Positions 35,601-46,677 of a DNA stretch of 64,000 nucleotides are shown piece after piece. The notes under the pieces are model-generated. The model saw only the letters and a list, made by a program, of their open reading frames with translations. It was not told where the DNA came from and did not search any database. Every line of letters begins with the position of its first letter. Positions within the stretch are counted from its first letter, which is position 1. The position numbers and the translations under genes are program-made. The DNA is from Mercurialis annua (Eukaryota > Streptophyta > Magnoliopsida > Malpighiales > Euphorbiaceae), in contig NC_065572.1 in NCBI RefSeq assembly GCF_937616625.2, positions 75,266,653 to 75,330,652 on the forward strand, written 5' to 3'.

Positions 35601-37407
35601 TCATTCAAAGGAAGCCCTTACTGGATGGCTCCTGAGGTCAGAGTATTTTCTTGGTTGACCTTAATCTTCTATACCATGCTGTGCTTCATCAATTATCCTT
35701 TCACAGGTTATAAAAAACTCAAATGGCTGCAACCTTGCTGTGGACATATGGAGTCTTGGATGTACAGTTTTGGAAATGGCCACCACCAAACCTCCCTGGA
35801 GCCAGTTTGAAGGGGTGAGTGAAGAAAGTTATAGATTGCAGGAACTTTTATTAATGCACGATTCTTCTTACGTGATTGAATACTGCTTTCAGCTCTATGA
35901 CCTAGATTCTTTGCTGTAAATTTCGGGTTTTTCTTTTACTTTCCTGATACTGGCAATTTTATGACTTCAAGGTTGCTGCAATGTTTAAGATTGGAAATAG
36001 TAAGGATCTCCCAGCAATTCCAGATCACCTCTCTGAGGAGGGAAAGGATTTCGTGAGAAAATGTTTGCAACGTGATCCACTACATCGCCCCACTGCTGCC
36101 CAGCTTTTAGAACATCCATTTGTAAAATCTGCTGCACCTTTGGAAAGACCTATTCCAGGGATCGAACCTACAGAACAATCCCCCGCAGTTATGGATGGCG
36201 TGAAGGCTCTGGTATTTTCTTTGTTAATGCTGTTCCCTTTATATCTGCTACTTCCTAATATGTTTGTTCCACTAATGAGTTCAGTTTACATTTTCTTGAT
36301 ATAGACATTTTGCGTGGCAATTTTTTGTTTTTCTTCTGTTAGTATTGTGTCTCAAATGATTGTTTTGGGGATTACTCAAACTCTAGTCATTGTAATTTTA
36401 AGATAATGTATGTTTCTCATAATATATCAAATTTTTCACAAGGATAGAAACCTTACAATCAAGGGCATTAGAACCTCCCCTTGAAACATAACGAATACTT
36501 CTGAAAAAAATAAATGAATGCACATATTAGATGTCAGACGAGGAGTTTGTGGGAGCAGCCTAAGATGAGAGGAAAACATCAACAGTTGTGGCTGCTCAAA
36601 CCGGCTTTTAGACAGCAGTAAAATATTGTAATGTGCTAATGTCTCTGTGGGACTCTAAATTAAGTTGCTTTGCATGCTAACCTTAATCTTTCTCTTCTTC
36701 ATCATGCCAAAGATGTTTAAACTGTTGCCATCACTATTCAGGGCATTAGAAATACATCCTCAGAGTCAGAAAGGCTTGCAATTCATTCATCTCGAGTTTT
36801 GAGAAGTTCCCATGCCAGGTTTCTCTCCTTGTCTCTCCTTTCTACTTTGGTTTTTTGTAGTCAACATCATTAGCTTATGGCGTATTTCAATTCCGTGACC
36901 TGCAGTGATATTCTTATTCCAAGGAATATATCATGTCCTGTCTCACCAATTGGAAGCCCTTTACTACATTCAAGGTCACCGCAGATAATGTCTCCTTCAC
37001 CTATATCTAGCCCACGAACCATGTCAGGTTCATCTACTCCTCTTACAGGCGGCAGTGGTGCTATTCCATTTAATCACCTGAAGCAGTCTGTTTATTTACA
37101 AGAGGGTTTTGGCATCCAAAAGCACTCAAGTGGTAGCCACATCAATGGCTTCTCTTATCATGATTGCAATCCAGACCTTTTCCGAGGAATGCAGCCAGGG
37201 TCTCACATGTTCTCTGAACTCATATCCTGTGAAAATGATGTCATTGGAAAGCAACTTGGAAGGCCTGCTCACGGGGAACTTTATGACGGACAATCTATCC
37301 TGGCTGATCGTGTGTCCCGACAGCTGTTAAAGGATCATGTGAAGATGAACCCATCCCTTGATCTAAGTCCCCGCTCTTCTATGCCCAACCGAACCGGTGG
37401 TGTCTAA
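32638..37407 (+). CDS. YDA: YODA-like MAPKKK
   Basis: Eleven exons: 32638-33194, 33299-34039, 34321-34408, 34529-34591, 34883-35043, 35145-35220, 35577-35636, 35707-35814, 35972-36211, 36742-36818 and 36906-37407. They close in phase to 890 residues (Arabidopsis YDA is 883). It is a MEKK-type kinase that activates MKK4/5-MPK3/6 to control stomatal spacing and the first zygotic division. The N-terminal regulatory region starts MPSWWGKS and has [20 protein letters not shown] and [19 protein letters not shown] blocks. The kinase domain has P-loop GRGTFGHVY (from G420), CAMKEV Lys442, HRDIKGAN (Asp538), DFG (556-558) and SPYWMAPE (ending 582). The tail has [13 protein letters not shown] and SPSPISSP. 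The intron after 34408 is GC-AG (CAG|GCAAGT). Whether this is the YDA orthologue or a close paralogue needs a tree. Confidence 0.93.
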
Positions 37408-38155
37408 CTTTAAGCATTTTTGTGGACACGCCTGTCAGAGCAAGCTTTCTAAATTGCTGGATCGGTATTCACCCAATTCAACTGCCGAGGAAGCTAGTTT
37501 TCGCAGTAAGTGTTAGGAAACAAACCGCGGGGTAAGCTTAAAGCCGATAGAAAGATCTGGTTTTCGGAGAAATTTTCTGCCTGGAGCTTGGTTACAGTGG
37601 CTCAGCATATAAGCTTTATGCAGTCATGTGGATATTCAGTTTGCACAATGAAGGGGACTCCCTAGCAAAAAAGAAACTAGCTGTTGTGGTATGTCTCAGC
37701 ATCTATGTGCATGCAGTCAGGTGCATAAATCATTGAAAAAATGGCTGACTTAATCAAGACAAAGTAGGTGTATTGTCCCTAGGGAGATTGGCGGTTCCTT
37801 GAGTATGGAAAATATTCATAGCAGTGAGAAGTGTACATTCTTTTAGAGCACGGTATAGAAGAGAAACAAGAACTGACTACATCTTATTTACATCATTTTG
37901 ATTGCTCTGTCGGATCTGAGATCGCATATGCAGAACTGAATTGAGGTTAGAATCTAGAACTCTATTTATGAAGAAAACTTGAATTAGTTGAGCCTGTGCA
38001 TTGTTCCCTGTGATGGTAATGCCAGCTCAGATTAACTGCTCTTGTATACTGTTGGAGCTGATTTGTTTGATGTACATCACCTCTTGAGTAAATTGAAAAT
38101 AGAAATCTAATTACACCATTCTGTAATCTTTCATGGTTATGATGCACTAGTAATA
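37408..38155. other. convergent 3' regions of YODA-like gene and TIC32-like gene 1
   Basis: About 0.75 kb of non-coding sequence between two tail-to-tail stop codons, presumably the 3' UTRs. No separate element seen. Confidence 0.65.
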
Positions 38156-39934
38156 TCATTTATTGACAAGATCGGAGCTGAAATCCCATAGCTTGTTAGC
38201 CAAATTCACATCCCTAGCCATTGAACCTGCTTCACCTAAGCTGCTGTTCACAAAATATGCACCACTAATTCCCTCTACCTCCGGATGCAATGCTGCGTAG
38301 CATGTAGTTGCTGCTCCCTGCGGAACACTTTTAAACACTCTTCCTAAAAGCATCTTAATAACACCTGTTTCATTCCAAGAAAATTAAGACATTTATCATC
38401 CGAAGCGAAAGCAATCACTAAAACAGTAGCATGCCATTGCCTATGTTGCATGGAAACTAAATGTCTCTGAAATTCTAAAATTTTAGAGTGATAAAATATT
38501 CTCGTATCAATATCTTTTTTTCGTTTTTAATTTCTGTGCAACTTAGGTACACACTATCATTGAAGTTGCTAAACTAATCTGAATGAAATGTAATACAAGT
38601 CGTTAAAGGATTTGATGTTTACCTGCGACAATGCTGTTACTAGAATTCTTGCTTGAGAAGACAAGATTGGTAGGGATTATTCCAGGATGAAGTGAATTTG
38701 CAGTTATGTTTGCCCCGTCTTCCTGCTCCGAGAAATAGCATCAGGATGATGACTCCAATATATAAATGATAAGACCAGAAAAAAAACCTCAAATAGTAGG
38801 ATAAAGCAGACACCTTTAAACGTCTTGCAAGCTCATTAGCATGAAGAACATTAGCAAGCTTTGATTGACAATATGCAAAAAAACTGCTGTAGCTGTATCA
38901 AAGTAATAATTTCTTCAATAACAAATACAAATAAAAATAAGAGCTGCCATATCAGGCACGTATGATCCAAATATCAGCAACTGGAAATGTGATTCTGATA
39001 TTTGCGGTTTTTAAATGTTACCCTGAAGGATCATTGATCTTATCAAATCTAATTCCACCACGATATGAGATACGGTGTCCATCGGACGAGACATTTATAA
39101 TTCTTCCGCCCCTTCCACTCTTTAGTGCTGTTTCTTTCATGGTCTCCAGCAACAGATTCGTCAAAAGAAAATGACCTGAAGGCATTTTCATATCAGGCTA
39201 AATGTAAAAGGAGATACTCGGATTATTTTCAATAAATTCAAACTCGATCATGGGATACCTCCCGATACTCGCAACATACCTAAGTGATTTGTGGCAAAAT
39301 GTTGTTCAATGCTGTCCTTAGAGAGCATAAATTTGCCAGTAGCCACACCTGCATTATTACTTGCAGCAATAAATTTGAAAACGGAAAATAAGAACACGTC
39401 CACAGTTCCTTAATAAACAGTCTATCAATGGTGTTCTAATATATAAATGCAGTTTCTCACATAAGGATGTTGAGTGGAAGACCGGAGGAATTAAAATTTG
39501 ATGCAAATTTCCTGACAGAAGCCAAAGAACTGAGATCCAAATCCATGGCATCAACTTTGGCAGATGGAATTTCCTTAGTTAAAGCTGCTTTGACATCTCC
39601 AGCAGCAACCATATTCCTAGCCCCCATAATCACATGAACACCACGCATCGCAAGAACCCGTGCCGTTTCAGTACCAATCCCATTCGTAGTTCCTGCCACA
39701 TAAACCAATAGAACTTGATTCAGTATTCTACTGAGCAGCTCCTCTCTTTTTGGTAACGAGGACTCACTCCCCCGAGCCGAAGCCCAGGATCATTATCTAA
39801 AAACAGACCTAAAAAGAAAGAAAACCTGTAATAACAGCAGTGAGACCAGATCCATCTATTCCCCGAGTTACTTCTTCAGCTGTAGAAGAAGCTGAGAATT
39901 TAGATGGTCCTTTCTTGTTAAACAGCCACCACAT
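38156..39934 (-). CDS. TIC32-type short-chain dehydrogenase, copy 1
   Basis: Minus-strand exons 39934-39826, 39692-39461, 39359-39280, 39175-39022, 38892-38814, 38722-38623 and 38364-38156 give 320 residues in phase. The start [21 protein letters not shown] is the characteristic TIC32 N-terminus. The Rossmann motif is TGTTNGIG, the structural motif NNAG is present, the catalytic Ser lies in INVSSDGHR, and YCQSK supplies the Tyr and Lys. TIC32 is an NADPH-binding, calmodulin-regulated protein of the chloroplast inner envelope proposed to act in import; several plant paralogues are annotated only by this similarity. Compared with the neighbouring copy, the last two exons are fused (no intron after KSVPQ), and TGASSGIG has become TGTTNGIG. 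The two genes are same-strand tandem duplicates. Confidence 0.9.
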
Positions 39935-40433
39935 GCTGATGATCTTTGTTTCTTCTTGTGATTGGTCTACTGAGTATTTTTTTTTTCAGCTTTTGAAGAA
40001 CTGATATTCACAACAAACATACATGCTTATTACATGAGAAAGAAGTTGACTCCAAACAAACATTACATGACCACAGATTTTTTTGGGACCATGTAAGAAC
40101 CGTCAATGAAAACCTTTTCTCTATGGCTTTCATTAGATATCCGTTGGCTCTTTTAGGCCCGTGACTGCATTTTATGTTCTTGGCTATAAATTTGTTGGCA
40201 AATAAAATAGTATTTCTTGTATTGTATTTCATCATATAGAGTCGTACATATACAGCAAATCTAAGGGAACACATGATAATAACATGTATGTATATATCGA
40301 ATTTGAAACAGAATCAGAAGAAATGGCTCGGTCCTCTTATTTTCATTTCTCGAACCGAAGATCCATGAATTGAACATTGTTTAATATATACTGATTACAT
40401 TAACTAACTGTATTCGAGGTTGAGACTCATCAT
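39935..40433. other. spacer between the TIC32-like tandem genes
   Basis: A 0.5 kb stretch between the stop of the upstream copy (40434) and the start of the downstream copy (39934). It must hold the 3' UTR of one and the promoter of the other. I could not pick a convincing TATA box. A small reverse-strand ORF here has no family signal. Confidence 0.55.
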
Positions 40434-43333
40434 TCAGCTAACCAGTTTCTTGGTGAAGTCCCAGAGTTTCTTTCCTAATTCAACATTCAAACCGTGATTA
40501 CTTGCTTTGGCTACATTACTGTCTGAAAAGTATTCACCACTTATACCCTTAACTTGTGGATTTAATGCCAAATAGCATGTTGTTGCAGCACCCTGCAACA
40601 CACAATCAAATTCAACAAAACATAGATTAGCTAGTAAATTAAGGTTTGGATCAAGAGAACTTCCTATAGTACAATTGTGCTACACATATCATGCCTGCTA
40701 TTTCTCACCTGCTGAACATTTTTAAGCACCAGTCCACCAATTTTATCAACAATTCCTGCATTTAGACAAAAAGAACATGATATTAGTTATGCTGCACGGA
40801 ACTTTTCGACTTGTATCTTTCAGCGTTTCATTTCCATTTTCATAATTACTTATGAAACTCTAGAACTCTATATTTATAAGCTATTCTCATAAAAAATATT
40901 GTTTTTCTAATTTCTGTTTTGGCGTTTTCCGTGTTATGTAGGATATTAGAGATGCACTATCTGTTTTACAAAGACATGCCGCGAGTTTCCCTGATAGGCT
41001 CCAGAGATTTGAAGGCAATCTTACATCAATGCTTCATGAAAATAACTGTACCATTTGAAAATTACCCATAGAAGAAACAAGTAGCGAGCTTACCATTGAC
41101 AACGCCCATATGGCGAAAAAGATTGGTGGATATTACTCCAGGATGCAGCGAATTTGCAGTTATATTAACCCCATCTTCCTGCTTACCATAACAATCAAAA
41201 CTTATTATGGGTAAATAAAAATGTTAAGGCTACCTTGATACACACAATGATTCATGCGGAGCAAAAACTCTTAAACACTCAATAACCAATATATGTTGCA
41301 GTCATAAGTCGTCCAAAGAACATATTCTAACTGCAGAATATTTTTTTAAGTCTACTGAGAAAAATTAACTTTTAAAATTTAAAATTTTCAGTGGAAGAAT
41401 TGCAACGTGAGAAGCAGGTCTTTCGCCTAGAATCCAAATTAGAGACATATGCAGCTCTAAGCTTCACGGCATGTCCAAAAATGACACTACTGATTTTTAT
41501 GAGCATGGCCATAGATTTGACATCAAGGACAAGACTGCATACCTTTAGTTGTCTCGCAAGCTCATTAGCATGCAACACATTAGCAAGCTTTGATTGACCA
41601 TATGCGCGATAGCTTCCATACCTGTAACATAATAAGGAAGATAAAATAAACACAGCAAGATTCATCAGGAAAGGGACCCAACAAAATTATCTTTTCAGGC
41701 GGAGAAATTGGCATTTTATATGAATAAAAGATCATGACCAAAAATTAAGATTCTTAGCACCGAACACTGTTCTAGATTGCAATTACTTTACCCGGTCTGG
41801 TCATTGATTTTGTCAAAACGAATTCCTTCCTCATAAGGGTATCGATGCGCCTCTGATGAAACATTCACAATTCGCCCTTCTTTATTACTTGCACGAGATG
41901 TTTTCTTCATGGTGTCCAACAACAGACTTGTCAAAAGAAAATGACCTGCAGAATTTTCAATTGACAGACTGATCTTTGACTTCGACTGTTCTGGTGCAAG
42001 AACCAATTGCAGCAAAAGATAACATACCTATGTGATTAGTTGCAAACTGTAGTTCTATGTTGTCTTTTGAAAGCATGAATGGGGTAGCCATAACTCCTGC
42101 ATTGTTACTTAACAGTAAAAAGAGACCAAAAACAAAGAAAGGGTCATTTCTTGACAAAAAGTTGCTTAATATAAGCACATCAAATAGACAAATAACAAAC
42201 ATTTTAACCAATCAAGTGATTTTTTAGAAATAGCATTCTATCAACTGTGCTATAGCACAGACTCTTAATTCAATCAATATTTTTTTTGTGTCGGAAACGT
42301 GTCGGAAACTTTGCGTTTAGGACACAAAATATCATTGTTAAATAAAAACACCTTAAAATAAAACCATTTCACCATATCAGTGTCCAGTTTTCTCCTATCC
42401 GTGCTACATAGCTATGCATATACAACAACACATACCATCAAGAATAATTCTCATCATACTCTTACATTAAGATGTTCAATGGAAGACTTGAGGATTTGAA
42501 GTCTGATGCAAACTTTTTCACAGATGCCATTGAACTGAGGTCCAATTCCATCGCGTCAACTTTAGCCGAGGGGATTTCCTTTACTATAGTTTCTTTAACA
42601 TTTTTTCCAGCAGCAACATTCCTCACTGCCATGATAACGTGGACACCGCGTAACGCAAGCACCCGGGTAGTTTCTTGGCCAATGCCACTAGATGCTCCTA
42701 ATTGTGGGTGACCGAGAATACAATCGAGTCAGTAAACACGGTAAGCTATTACAAGTCAAAATGTCAAAACAAAAATCTATATGTTTCATGGAACCAATAG
42801 GCAATAGCTCTGCACTATCTAATCATATCAACACTGACTGAACAACATGAACGTCCCATTACCTCATAAATTGCACAGATTTTACTTTAAATATTTGATA
42901 TTTAGAGCCAAAATCTAATCATACTCTTTTACTTCACAAAGGAAATTAATCAACCATTAAACATATAAAAAAGTGGGTGGTTAACTCTCATTTTCATGTC
43001 CAAAAATGCAATTAAATATAAAGGACCACCACCAGCTAAATTGAAGTTAAAACAGGACAAAAACAGTACTAAATTAATCAAATAATTAATGCCAAATAAA
43101 ACATCGTAATCACAGCAATTAACGTAAAAAAACATTCCTTTATTCACCATGCATGTCAAATTAGAAACATAAGATCACAACTTTGTCCAAAAAAGAACCT
43201 TAAAACCATGTAAGAAAAATATTAAACCTGTAACAATGGCAGTAAGACCGGAGCCATCGATCCCCTGAGTAACTTGCTCAGCTGTAGAAGATGATGAGAA
43301 TCCAGATGGGCCTTTTCTGCTAAAAAACCACAT
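40434..43333 (-). CDS. TIC32: TIC32-type short-chain dehydrogenase, copy 2
   Basis: Minus-strand exons 43333-43228, 42697-42466, 42107-42028, 41945-41792, 41621-41543, 41178-41094, 40755-40709 and 40592-40434 give 313 residues in phase (pea TIC32 is about 316). The protein begins [20 protein letters not shown]. It has the canonical TGASSGIG nucleotide motif, NNAG, the catalytic Ser in [15 protein letters not shown], and YGQSK with the catalytic Tyr and Lys. It ends [10 protein letters not shown]. This copy keeps all family residues and eight exons, so it is the better candidate for the original TIC32 role (chloroplast inner envelope, NADPH-dependent). Introns at 42108-42465 and 40756-41093 hold short TIR repeats. 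Confidence 0.93.
40788..40942 (+). repeat. GTAGCACGG-family short TIR repeat, copy E
   Basis: In the 40756-41093 intron of TIC32 copy 2. It begins TTATGCTGCACGGAAC and ends CCGTGTTATGTAGG. The interior (CAGCGTTTCATTTCC, GAAACTCTAGAACTC, GGCGTTTTCC) matches the copy at 24148-24320. Confidence 0.7.
42250..42412 (-). repeat. GTAGCACGG-family short TIR repeat, copy C
   Basis: In the 42108-42465 intron of TIC32 copy 2. It starts near CTATAGCACAGACTC, carries AATTCAATCAAT, GTGTCGGAAACGTGTCGG, ACCTTAAAATAAAACC and TCCTATCCG, and ends CGTGCTACATAGC. This is the inverted orientation relative to copy A. Confidence 0.7.
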
Positions 43334-43422
43334 TTTTTTCTTACAAAAATTTTAAAAAGAAAAGGAAACTGAGGCAGAGAAGATTTTAAGGAATGTCAGT
43401 TAAATTTGGTTTGGATATATAT

Positions 43423-43440
43423 ATATAGATAGTGTGTCTG
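43423..43440 (-). promoter_or_regulatory. probable TATA region of TIC32 copy 2
   Basis: An uninterrupted TATATATATATA run sits about 90-105 bases upstream of the ATG at 43333 on the gene's strand. That would leave a leader of roughly 60 bases. Position and composition fit a TATA box, but microsatellites of this type are also common here. Confidence 0.45.
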
Positions 43441-43620
43441 ATACGGCACACGGGTACAGTGTAGTCTACAGTGGTGCTGCATATTTAGTGGAGTTCATGC
43501 TGCCAGATAAGCCAATACGTATGAATGTGACTGACAGATATTGAATCAATATTACATTCCCTTTTTCTAAAATTAAAGTGAAAGTGCAGCTTTTGGCATA
43601 ATTTACAGATAATTTAATTA

Positions 43621-44402
43621 GGCCATCTCCAACCCATTTTATAATTGGAACTCTATTTCTTAGAGATAGAATAAATTTTTCTCCAATCACAAATTCTATC
43701 TCCATCTCTAAACAAATTTTTCTCTAACCACAAACTCTATTTCCAACTCTAAAATAATATTTTAAAACTACACCATTTTATTATTTAACAACTTGACTTA
43801 AATTCAAACTTTTTTTACATATTCATCCTAAAAATAAAAACATATATTTTTTTATCAATAGTAAAATAATAAAATTTAAATAAATATTTTTATCATAGAA
43901 TAATATATATTTTATTAAATAAAATTGAATAAAATATTAATATTTTAGATAATATATATCTTGAACGCTAAAATTCGTGCTCATATTGAAAGTGAATAAG
44001 CAAGAATTTTAGAAAGAAAAAAAAGTCCAACAATCTCGACAACAATTTTCCGTTTTCCATTCTTTTGGCGTTCCCATATATTAATTTATAATATATGCGG
44101 TTTTTTAATATTTATAATTTTATGAAAAATCATATAAAAAGTATAGTAATAAAGATATAATTTTTTAATATTTAAATATAATAGGATATAATTGTATAAA
44201 TTAAAGCTAATGGGTTAAACTAACAATTGATAAACATGAAAAAATACAAAATAGTCCGTATAGAGATGTGAATAGTGAAATTCTACATGTAGAGTTTACT
44301 ATTCAAAAACTCTAAAAAAATGGATTTTTAAAATTGGATTGGAGTTGCCCAACTCTAAATGGTGGGACCCAACTCTTTTTTAGAGTTGGGTTGGAGATGC
44401 CC
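43621..44402. mobile_element. PIF/Harbinger-type MITE, 782 bp
   Basis: The left end GGCCATCTCCAACCC pairs with the right end GGGTTGGAGATGCCC, and both arms repeat AACTCTA/TAGAGTT words further in. The flanking trinucleotide TTA is duplicated (43618-43620 and 44403-44405). GGGCATCTCCAAC-type ends with a TTA/TAA duplication are typical of Tourist/Harbinger-like plant elements. No transposase ORF was seen, so it is non-autonomous. Confidence 0.85.
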
Positions 44403-44929
44403 TTATTACACTTCATTTCATTTTCTTATTGTAATTCATTTTACTTGTTTGGCATGAAAGCCTAAAAATATAATATTGAAAATATAAAATTTTGTTAGTA
44501 AAACATATATAAGTTAATCAAAATATTATTTTTATTCATCAAACTATCTTAATTTAACGTATTATAAATAATAACCTATACAATTTATTTAATACTATAC
44601 TGAGTTTATGAAAGGAAAACATATAGGTTAATTCAAAATTTATTTAATGATTTAAAAATTAATGGTTACTATGTAAATATGATATTATAAGTATTGTTAT
44701 TGCCATTTTTTATTATTAAATAAAAACCTATACTAAAATTTAAATTAAGGATTTTTTAAAAAAATTAATACAACAATACATAAATAAAATTTTAAATTTA
44801 TAGAATAAAATGTGTATTTTAATTTGAAAATATTATAAATTATAAATTAATAATAATTAAATTTATAATATATAATATTGTAATAATAATTCTTTTAAAA
44901 TTAATACAGCTATAATTATATTTATTATA

Positions 44930-44932
<3 letters not shown>

Positions 44933-45001
<69 letters not shown>
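44933..45001. repeat. (TA)n microsatellite with (GT)n tail
   Basis: About 30 uninterrupted TA dinucleotides followed by a short GT run. It is likely length-variable and prone to assembly or sequencing error. Confidence 0.95.
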
Positions 45002-45002
<1 letters not shown>

Positions 45003-45419
45003 ATTGAAAAACAATATGTTATAAACTTTTTAATAGTTATCTTTTTAGTCTATTTTATTATTAAATAAAAGTGATTGTTATTTTGTTCAATAGTAATAGT
45101 GGATAAATTGAATTTTCTCTATAAAAAATAATTCATATTAAAATTTGAGAAACTTCTAGCTATAATATTTTTAGTTAAAAGAATTACATTTTTTTCTTTT
45201 ATGATCCTATGCTTATTGGATAATATCCATATACCATCTGAAATGGATCAAATTTAAAGTTAAAGGCCCAATTGTGAGTGAAAACCCAACCAACTACCCG
45301 AAATATCCGACTGAAGATCCAACCCAAGAACTGAAAAAAAAAAAAAAAAACAGGAATCAGAAAATAAAAAATCTAATTTGAAGGCGAACAAACCCTAACC
45401 ACCCACACGTGCGACGACA

Positions 45420-46677
45420 GCCTCATCTCCGATAGGAGTCACGTGCGGACCTCAAACCGCAGCAGACACATTATCGCAAGACACAGAGAGAGAAAGCGAA
45501 GAAACACAGCAACAGAAAACCGAACCCCAAACACAAACGGAGCAACCCAAACCAAACCCGACTTAACCCACTCCGACCAAACCTTAATTTGTCTGCCTTC
45601 AAACTCACAACTCAATTTTGGTTTCATTTCATTTCTAAGGTATCTAATTTCATGTCCTAAATGTTTATCTACTTTTGTTTAGACACTATGCTTTTAATTG
45701 ACTTACTATTTTATGTTAATTGTTTTAATTTGGTGATTTTTTTTTCATGATTGAAGTTTTTTTAATTTACATTTCATTTCATTTCTGATGATTTTTGTCC
45801 AATTTTTAATAATTCTGTCATTTAAGCCTCCATTTATTTGCTTATCTTCATTTTTTTTAGTATTATAGAAGATTTTGTTGTCTACTTTGGCATATTACGT
45901 TTAGAAAGACCCCCATATTATGTAAAAATCCCCCAAAGTTGCAAGAACTTTAAACTGCCATGTCCCCGTCGTGTTTCCGATGTGTGAGACGCTTATTTTG
46001 GCGTTTTGGATATGTATCCTGGCTTATCGCGTGTCCCTGAACTGTCGCACATGCTTATGCACTCCTAGGAAATGTTACACATGTTTACGCACTCCTAGGA
46101 AGATGCTTCATAGCTCCATATTGAAATAATAGTTAACATGAAAGCAGTACTGACGCATAAAGTGCAAGAAGTATGGATATTTGGAACGTCAATTTGTTTA
46201 ATTTTTGGTGTTATTTCATCCTCCATAGAATATAGATAAGCTTTGGTAACTTGAAGTTTTTCCTCATTATCTTGGCTTGGTGACCGCTTTCATGGATAAA
46301 TATATAAGATAGCAGATTGGAGAGATTTTGATTGCTGTTAAATTTTGTAGAAATGTATTTATGCCGTGCTGAGTTTGCTTGGTTTCTTGTATAAATATCT
46401 CATGCAAGTTTGGTTGTTTTATTTTTGTGTTAAATTCTTGTAGAGTGACGAGATCTGAGGAAGCTTTCTGTATAAGAATGCTGATACTTTTGCCATCAGG
46501 ATATGATAAAGTGTCAGTTTTGGAAGCACTGATAAAGAGTTTATACGCAAGCAAAGTAAACCTTTTGAACAAGAAGCAGACTGTAGTTTTGTTGTTTCCT
46601 CCTTGTTTTTGAAACTATAGGCGCAGGGTCGCTCACATCTCTTACACTCCTTAAGAAGTTTTTGTAGTTGTCATCAG
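45420..46677 (+). promoter_or_regulatory. SKP1-like gene leader with intron
   Basis: A probable leader exon ends TTTCTAAG|GTATC (donor at 45641). A later exon resumes after AACTATAG (acceptor ending 46620) and runs into the ATG at 46678. The intervening ~1 kb is intronic. It includes a short near-duplicate (ATGCACTCCTAGGAA and ACGCACTCCTAGGAA near 46055-46105). The transcript start was not located. Confidence 0.55.

Larger units (their letters stand above)
43334..45420. other. divergent spacer TIC32 copy 2 / SKP1-like gene
   Basis: The 2 kb between divergent genes contains the TIC32 promoter, a Harbinger-like element (43621-44402), very AT-rich DNA (44400-45000), a TA microsatellite (44933-44993) and the start of the SKP1-like leader from about 45400. 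No coding sequence. Confidence 0.65.

Noticed and set aside
45900..46110. Possible seventh copy of the GTAGCACGG family
   Set aside because: Only short words (GTTTCCG, GGCGTTTTGG) agree; the terminal sequence is absent and block order does not match.
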